A DNA stretch of 64,000 bases from Firmicutes bacterium CAG:24053_14 (lineage in GTDB: Bacteria > Bacillota > Clostridia > Oscillospirales > Oscillospiraceae): NCBI GenBank assembly GCA_001916715.1, contig MNSZ01000046.1, positions 160,611 to 224,610 of the forward strand, given 5' to 3'. Shown piece by piece: positions 57,276-64,000 of this stretch (positions within the stretch are counted from its first letter, which is position 1; each line of letters opens with the position of its first letter). The notes beneath the pieces were generated by a model that was not told the origin of the DNA, did no database searches, and saw only the letters and a program-made list of their open reading frames with translations. The position numbers and the translations under genes are program-made.

Positions 57276-59011
57276 TTATTCTTCGACGGGGCAGGTTATA
57301 GCTATGTTCAGCTCGTCAAGCTGCTTCTGCTCAACCGTGGAGGGTGCGCCCATCATGACATCCTGCGCGTTCTTGTTCATCGGGAACGGGATGATCTCGC
57401 GGATGGAGTCCTCGCCGGCAAGCAGCATAACCATGCGGTCAACGCCCGGGGCGATACCGGCATGAGGGGGTGCGCCGTAGCAGAAGGCATTGTACATAGC
57501 CGGGAACTTGGCCTTAACGTCGTCCTCACCGAGGCGAACCATTTCAAACGCCTTTATCATGATCTCGGGATCGTGGTTACGCACTGCGCCCGAGGACAGC
57601 TCAACGCCGTTACACACGAGGTCATACTGGAACGCGGTGATCGAAAGCGGATCGACCTCGCCGCGCTCGGCCTTTTCGAGGATCTCCAGACCGCCGTTGG
57701 GCATGGAGAACGGGTTGTGGCAGAACTCAAGCTCGCCGGACTCCTCGCCGATCTCGTACATCGGGAAATCGACGATCCAGCAGAACTCGTAGCGCTCCTT
57801 ATCCATATGGCCGGGAACCGCCGCGCCGAGCATCTTGCGCATAACGCCTGCGGTCTTCTGCGCCTCGCCCTTCTTGCCTGCCGTTACGCCGACAAGGCAG
57901 CCGGGCTTGAGACCGAGAGCCTCGGTGAGGGCAGCCTTCTTATCCTGAAGGAACTTTGCAACGCCGCCGGCAAGCTCGCCGTTTTCATCGACCTTGAACC
58001 AGTAGGGCTTCATGCCTGCCTGGACCTCAACGTCAGCGCAGACCTTGTCGATCTGCTTGCGCGTCAAGTCGCAGCCGGTGACAACGATCGCCTTGACGGT
58101 GTTGCCCTCGGCAAAGGGAGCAAAATCGGTGCCGGACACGAGCGCGGTGATATCCTCAACAACGAGGTCGATGCGCAGGTCGGGCTTATCCGAGCCGTAC
58201 TTTTCCATCGACTCGTTGTAGCCGATGCGGCGGAAGGGCGCCTTGTTGGATATGTTGTATGTTCCGAACTTTTCAAAAATTGGGGGCAGGACATCCTCAA
58301 TGACCGCAAAAACATCCTCCTGGCCGGCAAACGACATCTCCATATCGAGCTGATAGAACTCGCCGGGTGAACGGTCGCCGCGCGCGTCCTCATCGCGGAA
58401 GCAGGGCGCAATCTGGAAATAGCGGTCGAAGCCGGAGGCCATCAGCAGCTGCTTGAACTGCTGGGGCGCCTGGGGCAGCGCGCGCCCTCGGGTGATGAGG
58501 CGGTGAGGATAGGTGTTGTTATCTCGAGGAAATCGTGCTCCATCATCGCCTTGCGCAGGGCGGCGATAACATTGCAGCGGAGGATTATATTCTGCTTTAC
58601 GGCCGGATTTCTCAGGTCGAGGTAGCGGTATTTAAGACGTGTGGTCTCGTCGGCCTCGCGGCTGCGGTTTATTTCAAACGGCAGCTCGTTATAGCGGCAG
58701 CGGCCGAGAACTTCGATCTTTTCGGGAACGACCTCGATATCACCGGTGGGGAGCTTGGGGTTTTTGCTCGCGCGCTCGCGAACGGTGCCCTCGACGGAGA
58801 TGGTGCTCTCTTTATTTATGCCCTTTATGACCTTCATCATATCCTCGGTCTCGATGACGACCTGCGTCGTGCCGTAAAAATCGCGGACGATGACAAATGC
58901 AAAGTTCTGTCCTACCTCGCGGACGTTCTCCATCCATCCGACGATCTTGACCTTTTCTCCGACGTTTTCAATGCGGAGCTGATTGCAGGTATGGGTTCTT
59001 GACTGTGTCAT
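57276..59011 (-). pseudogene. aspS: Aspartate-tRNA ligase split by a short deletion
   Basis: Two frames, 58442-59011 (N-terminal) and 57276-58442 region (C-terminal), together read as aspartyl-tRNA synthetase. The N-terminal part has the anticodon-binding domain and TASSPEGAR; the C-terminal part restarts in a different frame with ALPQAPQQFKQLLMASGF and motif 2 APCFRDEDARGDRSPGEF. In normal enzymes about 15 residues (consensus near DYLVPSR...PGKFYA, the flipping-loop neighbourhood) stand between these two; they are missing and the frame is shifted. The break lies near 58480 within GCGCGCGC. ATG at 59011 has GGAGG eight bases upstream. This enzyme is essential, so a sequencing or assembly error is as likely as a real pseudogene with a second copy elsewhere. 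Confidence 0.85.
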
Positions 59012-59025
59012 TTCTTCTGCCTCCA

Positions 59026-60381
59026 TTATTCTTTGATAACCGCGGCACGCGCGCGATCATCCATGTCATTCTTTATGAGCGACGCAGCGTCGGCAAAGCC
59101 GAGCTTTGTCTGCTCGCCGGTGGTCATATTCTTAACGGCAACGACGTTTTCCGCGATCTCGTCCTCGCCGATGAGGATCACATATGGAATGCCGAGCTTA
59201 TCGGCATAGCTCATTTTTGCCTTGAACTTTTTCTGCTCGCAGTAGAGCTGAGTCCTCACCCCTGCATCACGCAGCGCCGTTGCTGCAGCAATGGCGTAGC
59301 CGAGATCCTCGGCCATGGGGATAACGAGCGCATCGGCAGGAGCCGACACGGTCTCGTCCGAGAGCATGCCCTGCTCGTTGAGGACATAGAAAAGGCGTGT
59401 AAGGCCGATGGATATGCCTACGCCGGGCAGCTTTTTATCGGTGTAGTATCCGGCAAGATCATCGTATCTGCCGCCGGAGCAGATCGAGCCTATCTCGGGG
59501 TGAGCAGTCATTTCGGTTTCGTAAACCGTACCGGTGTAATAATCAAGGCCGCGCGCTATCGAAAGGTCGATAGCGAAGTTTTCCTCCGGGACGCCGAAAT
59601 CGGCAAGATATCGTGTCACGGTCTTAAGCTCCTCAAGGCCCTCGTCAAACAGCTCGTCCATGCCCTTATAGCGCTCAAGTCCGGCAATGACCTCGGCATT
59701 CGTGCCGCTTATGGCCATGAAGTCCATAACGTCGTCGGCCTTGTGCGAGAACATGTGCAGCTCATCCATAAGAAGCTGGCGAACCTTGTTGGGGCCGATC
59801 TTATCGAGTTTATCGACCGTGCGCATTATATCGCCGGCCTTTTCGCTCATGCCGGCAAGGCTGTAAAACCCGTTTAAGAGCTTACGGTTATTGACCTTTA
59901 TCTTAAAGCCTCTGAGTCCGAGTGCGGTGAAGGTTCGATAGATTATCGCCGGGATCTCCGCCTCGTTTATGATATCGAGCTTACCGTCGCCGATGATATC
60001 GATATCGGCCTGATAAAACTCGCGGAAGCGGCCGCGCTGCGCTCTTTCGCCTCGGTAGACCTTGCCTATCTGATAGCGGCGGAACGGGAATGTCAGGTGT
60101 CCGTAGTTTGCAGCGACGAATTTTGCAAGCGGAACAGTCAGGTCAAAGCGCAGCGCAAGGTCGCTGTCGCCCTTATTGAATCTGTATATCTGCTTTTCGG
60201 TCTCGCCGCCACCCTTTGCAAGCAGCACCTCCGCCGATTCGATCACCGGCGTGTCAAGCGGCGCAAAGCCATAAACGGAGTAGCTCTTCCTGAGCGTCTC
60301 CATCATTTTTTCCATCTTTATCTGGTCTGCCGGAAGCAGCTCCATGAAGCCCGACAGGGTTCTCGGCGCAACTTTTGCCAT
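59026..60381 (-). CDS. hisS: Histidine-tRNA ligase
   Basis: A 451-residue class II synthetase. Motif 2 GRFREFYQADIDI, the histidine-specific loop ARGLDYYTGTVYE and the C-terminal anticodon-binding domain are present. ATG at 60381 was chosen; the earlier ATG at 60402 lies before the AAAGGA ribosome site. It is the first gene of the hisS-aspS operon. Confidence 0.95.
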   Translation of the reverse strand: MAKVAPRTLSGFMELLPADQIKMEKMMETLRKSYSVYGFAPLDTPVIESAEVLLAKGGGETEKQIYRFNKGDSDLALRFDLTVPLAKFVAANYGHLTFPFRRYQIGKVYRGERAQRGRFREFYQADIDIIGDGKLDIINEAEIPAIIYRTFTALGLRGFKIKVNNRKLLNGFYSLAGMSEKAGDIMRTVDKLDKIGPNKVRQLLMDELHMFSHKADDVMDFMAISGTNAEVIAGLERYKGMDELFDEGLEELKTVTRYLADFGVPEENFAIDLSIARGLDYYTGTVYETEMTAHPEIGSICSGGRYDDLAGYYTDKKLPGVGISIGLTRLFYVLNEQGMLSDETVSAPADALVIPMAEDLGYAIAAATALRDAGVRTQLYCEQKKFKAKMSYADKLGIPYVILIGEDEIAENVVAVKNMTTGEQTKLGFADAASLIKNDMDDRARAAVIKE

Positions 60382-60408
60382 ACTTAATTTTATTCCTTTC
60401 AATCACTA

Positions 60409-60440
60409 AATGCTGCTATTGCTTGAGCAATAACAGCATT
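60409..60440 (-). terminator. Hairpin downstream of mgsA
   Basis: Arms AATGCTGCTATTGCT and AGCAATAACAGCATT (one mismatch), two-base loop. On the minus strand a weak T-rich tail follows. It lies between mgsA and hisS, so it may end mgsA. Confidence 0.55.
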
Positions 60441-60464
60441 CGAGTTTTAATTCGGCGATGCAGC

Positions 60465-60869
60465 CTACCTGCGCTTTGGATTGACGATATTGCGCCAGTC
60501 AAGATCACCGCGCCGCAGGCCCTGAACGAGCACCTCCGCGGTTGCCGCATTGGTTGCAAACGGGATCTGATACTGATCGCACAGGCGTTCGATCTTGTTG
60601 ATATCGTCAAATCCGCCGGGGTTTGACGGGTCGCAGAAGAACAGCACAAGATCGATCTCGTTATATGATATTCTTGCTCCGATCTGCTGGGCGCCGCCCT
60701 GGTCGGCATGCAGATAAAGCGTCACGGGAAGTCCCGTTGCTTCGGATACAAGCTTGCCCGTCGTGTTGGTTGCGCAGACTGAATGCTCGGCCAGAATACC
60801 ACAATAAGCTATGCAGAACTGGACCATCAGTTCCTTCTTTCTGTCATGTGCCATAAGTGCAATATTCAT
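60465..60869 (-). CDS. mgsA: Methylglyoxal synthase
   Basis: A 134-residue enzyme that turns dihydroxyacetone phosphate into methylglyoxal. ALMAHDRKK at the start, LHADQGGAQQIGARI as the phosphate site, LVLFFCDPSNPGG and the C-terminal helix with FATNAATAEVL are conserved. Note Cys replacing the usual Arg in FFRDP. Own promoter at 60935-60963. Confidence 0.93.
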   Translation of the reverse strand: MNIALMAHDRKKELMVQFCIAYCGILAEHSVCATNTTGKLVSEATGLPVTLYLHADQGGAQQIGARISYNEIDLVLFFCDPSNPGGFDDINKIERLCDQYQIPFATNAATAEVLVQGLRRGDLDWRNIVNPKRR

Positions 60870-60934
60870 AAGCTTCCCTCGATTCTGTTTGCGAAATTTC
60901 CTATTATAAAACTTCTTTTTATAATTTCTTTTTT

Positions 60935-60963
60935 ATTATATACAATACTGCCGTTTCTTTCAA
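60935..60963 (-). promoter_or_regulatory. Promoter of mgsA
   Basis: Minus strand TTGAAA (60958-60963), 17-base spacer, TATAAT (60935-60940). Near-consensus. Confidence 0.78.
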
Positions 60964-60994
60964 CGCCTTTTTTGACAAAAAGCGCGGTTTTTTA

Positions 60995-63082
60995 TCACTG
61001 CAGCAGTTCGCCTTCGACATCGGTAACGTCGGTTGCGGACTTCAGACTGAAGTAAGCCTCCAGTATTTCCTGCGCGATGACCGAGCAGTTTGCGCCCGCG
61101 CCGCCCTTCTGAACAACGATGGCCATTGCGATCTCAGGATCGTCAAAGGGCGCATAGCAGATGAAGATACCGTCGTTTGCTATGCTGTCGCCCTTCTGGG
61201 CGGTGCCGGTTTTTGCTGCAACGCTCGTTATGCTGTAGCTTGGCAGGCTTGATTTGCCGACAAGCCGCATGCCCTCGTGGACGGCGTCCCAGTTATATTG
61301 CGCGGTTTCGACCTTGCTGAGCACCTCGTCCTCGCGTTCATGCACGTTATCGCCGTAGCTGTAGCTGCGCACGGATTTGAGTATCGACGCGCTGTGGCGC
61401 TCGCCGCCGTTTGCAACGGCTGCGCAATACTCGGCAAGCTGCAGCGGCGTAAACAGGCTGTCGGACTGGCCGATAGCCGCCTGCATGGTCTGGCCTATCG
61501 TCCACGGTTCGCCGGTAAGCTCTTCATGGTTTTTCGCGTTTGCCATGTTGCCGGTGGATTCGGGCAGCTCAATGCCGGTGCTCTCGCCGAGGCCGAATTC
61601 GGCCGCGTATTTATCGAGCTTATCTATGCCGAGGTCATGTCCTGCCGAATAGAAGAATATATTGCAGGAGTTCTGGATAGCGCCGGTGACGTTCAGATAG
61701 CCGTGAGTCAGCTTCTGATTGTTCTGCGTATATATCCAGCAGTATGGCGCAAATCCGTACTGAGCATAGCGCGTATATTGGCCTCTACATTCAATCGTCG
61801 TTCCGGTGTTTATTATTCCCTCGGTCAGCGAGGCTATCGCCGTGCAGGGCTTGAAGGTTGAGCCGGGCGCATAGCCGCCCTGAAGCGCGCGGTTATAAAG
61901 CGGAGCGTTTTTATCCGCAAGCAGCTCATTGTATTTTTCCAGCAGCTCGGACGGATCGTAGGTTGGCCAGTTTGCAATGGCAAGCGGCTCGCCTGTTTTT
62001 ACATTTACAACGACCACGGAGGCACCGTCGATAACATCCTGCTTTTCCTTATATGTTCCGCTGGCTATCTGCTGCTCTTTCTTTGAGTCTATCTTTGCCT
62101 GGATGGAGGCCACGCCGTTTTCAAGCGCAAGCTCGGCGGCCTCCTGCAGGGCAATATCTATCGTCAGATACACATTGTTGCCCGGTTCCGGCTCTTCGAT
62201 ATATTCCTTGCTTATTACCGTGCCGTCGGAAGCGGAGGTCGTGCGCACGGTACCGTTTGTTCCGTGCAGGTATTTTTCAAAGGCATATTCCGCGCCATCC
62301 TTGCCGACGGCGGCATCGGCGGAATAGCCCTGATCTTTATACTTTGCATAATCACTGTCGCTCATTGCGCCGGTGTAGCCGAGGATGTGCGCGGCAGCTG
62401 AGGTAGCATATTCACGGACGTATGATTCTTTTATATTGACGCCCTCGATGTTGTTTTCGCGCAGCGTGGCTATGAGCTTCATATCCGCGTCCTTGACGAA
62501 AATATAGTCCGAGGTATTTATGAGATATCGCACGTTTATAGCATAGCGCACGCCGGCGATGATCCTCGCCTCTTCGGCGGTGTAGTTGCTGTCGATCTCA
62601 TAGCGGTCGCGCATGCTCGAGAGTATCTCGACGGCGCTTGCGTTTTCCTTGACTTTGTTTGTCTTTATATAAGCGTCAAGCCGCGCCTGATCCTGCTCGC
62701 TGACGTTTTCAAACTCAAACGGAGGACTTTTCGTTATCGGCAGATCGTCGATGTAATCGTCGCCGTAATCGCGGATCATGTTGACAAGCTTCAATATGAC
62801 GGCGTTTGAATCAACGCTGTCGTCATTTGGAAAAAGCTCGTCTGTATTTATTGTCAGGTCATAGCACGATTTATTGGTCACAAGCACTCTGCCGTAGCGG
62901 TCAAGGATATTGCCGCGCGCGGCGGTAACTGTGCTTGTCGTTACCATGTTGTTGCGGCTTTCCTCATAGTACTTTTCGCCCTCGATTATCTGGAGCTTGT
63001 ACAGTGCAACGACATACACCGTGATCAGCATCGCAAACACCAGTGCAAGCGCTATAAGTCTTTCTTTCTTAATTATGTTCAT
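60995..63082 (-). CDS. mrdA: Penicillin-binding protein 2-type transpeptidase
   Basis: A 695-residue class B PBP of the elongasome. Membrane helix at about 10-28; PBP dimer domain; transpeptidase motifs STFK (near residue 408), SCN and KTGT (near 624). It links new peptidoglycan strands during cell elongation. The minus-strand order mreC, mreD, mrdA is the classical elongation operon. Confidence 0.95.
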   Translation of the reverse strand: MNIIKKERLIALALVFAMLITVYVVALYKLQIIEGEKYYEESRNNMVTTSTVTAARGNILDRYGRVLVTNKSCYDLTINTDELFPNDDSVDSNAVILKLVNMIRDYGDDYIDDLPITKSPPFEFENVSEQDQARLDAYIKTNKVKENASAVEILSSMRDRYEIDSNYTAEEARIIAGVRYAINVRYLINTSDYIFVKDADMKLIATLRENNIEGVNIKESYVREYATSAAAHILGYTGAMSDSDYAKYKDQGYSADAAVGKDGAEYAFEKYLHGTNGTVRTTSASDGTVISKEYIEEPEPGNNVYLTIDIALQEAAELALENGVASIQAKIDSKKEQQIASGTYKEKQDVIDGASVVVVNVKTGEPLAIANWPTYDPSELLEKYNELLADKNAPLYNRALQGGYAPGSTFKPCTAIASLTEGIINTGTTIECRGQYTRYAQYGFAPYCWIYTQNNQKLTHGYLNVTGAIQNSCNIFFYSAGHDLGIDKLDKYAAEFGLGESTGIELPESTGNMANAKNHEELTGEPWTIGQTMQAAIGQSDSLFTPLQLAEYCAAVANGGERHSASILKSVRSYSYGDNVHEREDEVLSKVETAQYNWDAVHEGMRLVGKSSLPSYSITSVAAKTGTAQKGDSIANDGIFICYAPFDDPEIAMAIVVQKGGAGANCSVIAQEILEAYFSLKSATDVTDVEGELLQ

Positions 63083-63095
63083 CGGGTATCCTCAA

Positions 63096-63620
63096 TCAGT
63101 ATTGCGCGTGCATTATTCCGCCTTCTTTAAACGGAAGATACAGCAGCATGACCGGCAGCACGGACAAAACGGTCTGCAAAAGCACCGTGATCAGTCCTGC
63201 GGTAAGCTCCGTTCCGCCGCCGGCAAGCGCATGGATAAGCTGCACTATGCCGCACAGCAGTATCGCCGCCACGCTGAATATCATGAACGCGAAAAAGCTT
63301 TTGTTGATATAAAACTCCGAGGCAAAGCCCGCTCCGAAGCCGATCATCGGAAACAGTATCGTAAACAGCACCGTTGTTTCGGAAAAGGCCATATCGGTGA
63401 AAAGTCCGAGGAAAATTCCGAATACGGCGCCGCGAACGCCGCCGAGATATATGCCTGCCGCAACTGCGGCGGCCGGGATTATAAATCCCTTTGCGCCGAA
63501 AATGCTGATCCTTGAAAACAGCACGCTTTGCAGCAGCATGACAAGCAGCATATAGACCGCGTATTGGATCACCATGCGGACTTTTTTCCATTCAAGAGCC
63601 TGAATCAGTCTGTTGAGCAA
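63096..63620 (-). CDS. mreD: Rod shape-determining protein MreD
   Basis: A 174-residue membrane protein with about five or six helices, the usual size for MreD. The TTG start at 63620 directly follows the mreC stop (TAA at 63621-63623), so the genes are coupled. It links MreC to the wall-synthesis machinery. Confidence 0.9.
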   Translation of the reverse strand: MLNRLIQALEWKKVRMVIQYAVYMLLVMLLQSVLFSRISIFGAKGFIIPAAAVAAGIYLGGVRGAVFGIFLGLFTDMAFSETTVLFTILFPMIGFGAGFASEFYINKSFFAFMIFSVAAILLCGIVQLIHALAGGGTELTAGLITVLLQTVLSVLPVMLLYLPFKEGGIMHAQY

Positions 63621-64000
63621 TTATTCCACCACTTCAAAATCTTTTACTACAAAAACCTGCACGAGCGCGTTGAGGTCGCAGCCGGGCTTGACCTCGCCGT
63701 ACTCTATCTGACCGCCTGCCTCGGTCTTGACCGAGCTTATCGTTCCGACAACAAGGCCCTGGGGGAATGCGCCGCCCGAGCCTGAGGTCATGACCGTGTC
63801 GCCCGAGAAGACCTGCGCGCCGTCGGCAAGGTAGCTGAGCTTCACGCAGCCCTCCTGCATCATGGCAAAGTCGCCGACGAGAAGGCCGGAAGCACCGTTT
63901 TCGGAAACGAGCGCACCGATATTCGTGTTAAGGTCGATGACCGTAGAAACCGTCGCCCATGTCGAGCCGACCTCTGTCACCTGTCCGACCATGACGCCGT
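63621..64000 (-). CDS. mreC: Rod shape-determining protein MreC (N-terminus beyond window)
   Basis: The C-terminal 126 residues are visible; the beta-barrel part with MVGQVTEVGSTWATV, the glycine-rich VFSGDTVMTSGSGGAFP turn and the final strand VVKDFEVVE match MreC. The N-terminal membrane helix and coiled coil are outside the window. Confidence 0.92.
   Translation of the reverse strand, partial: GVMVGQVTEVGSTWATVSTVIDLNTNIGALVSENGASGLLVGDFAMMQEGCVKLSYLADGAQVFSGDTVMTSGSGGAFPQGLVVGTISSVKTEAGGQIEYGEVKPGCDLNALVQVFVVKDFEVVE

Noticed and set aside
1..64000. CRISPR array, tRNA or rRNA genes
   Set aside because: No regularly spaced repeats and no cloverleaf or rRNA-like segment were seen by eye; a covariance-model scan was not possible.

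Overview
The window looks like the chromosome of a Gram-positive gut-type Clostridia (Oscillospiraceae/Ruminococcaceae-like). The evidence is the Tn1549/CTn-type conjugation genes, the TagF/TagG/TagH-like wall-polymer genes, mreC-mreD-PBP2, DUF4358 and SGNH lipoproteins, and strong GGAGG ribosome sites. No rRNA or tRNA was seen, so genus and species cannot be fixed.

Region 1 (1 to about 34,060) is the right-hand part of an integrative and conjugative element (ICE). Its GC content is visibly higher than that of the flanking chromosome, and it runs off the left edge. Almost everything is on the minus strand. The transfer module (1-9,071) has VirB4, PrgI, TrbL/VirB6, Maff2, VirD4, a resolvase-like protein lacking the catalytic Ser, PcfB, relaxase and MobC, followed by a probable oriT near 9,090-9,190. 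The middle block (9,260-22,200) is a tightly overlapping run of small accessory genes: two orphan DNA methyltransferases, S-adenosylmethionine synthetase, a PP-loop PAPS-reductase-like enzyme, a DUF4406 nucleotide-sugar-type protein, a cyclotransferase plus amidoligase pair, a ParM/ParR-like pair, ParB and SSB. Next come a 1,089-residue SLH-anchored surface protein, a DUF3991/Toprim primase-like protein, a tandem ribbon-helix-helix regulator, a DinG-type helicase, a sigma-like factor and an ImmR/ImmA control pair whose promoter region carries a palindrome also found further left. A TnpW-like protein and a large serine recombinase on the plus strand close the element.

Region 2 (34,096-46,107) is chromosomal. 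A minus-strand operon holds an ATP-grasp enzyme, an N5-(carboxyethyl)ornithine synthase-like dehydrogenase, MoaA and a MOSC protein. A divergent plus-strand cluster holds a second two-module ATP-grasp protein, a TagF-like glycerophosphotransferase, a third ATP-grasp protein, a sugar-type nucleotidyltransferase and an ABC-2 exporter whose ATPase subunit carries a membrane-anchored external domain. Together they look like synthesis and export of an unusual substituted phosphopolymer, the most novel candidate system here.

Region 3 (46,108-64,000) is mostly housekeeping: acyl-CoA synthetase, two lipoproteins, a metallo-beta-lactamase-fold hydrolase, CinA, ThiI, a structured noncoding RNA candidate (about 52,803-53,100), a small lipoprotein with a duplicated ribosome site and start, three poorly known genes, YifB/ComM, aspS (broken by a short deletion), hisS, mgsA, PBP2, mreD and partial mreC.

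The most checkable oddities are: five ICE genes with no ATG/GTG/TTG at the position the ribosome site and conserved N-terminus require (ATC, ATA, CTG, CTG, ACG); the aspS frameshift; the 23-bp duplication of a ribosome site and start codon; and the candidate noncoding RNA.
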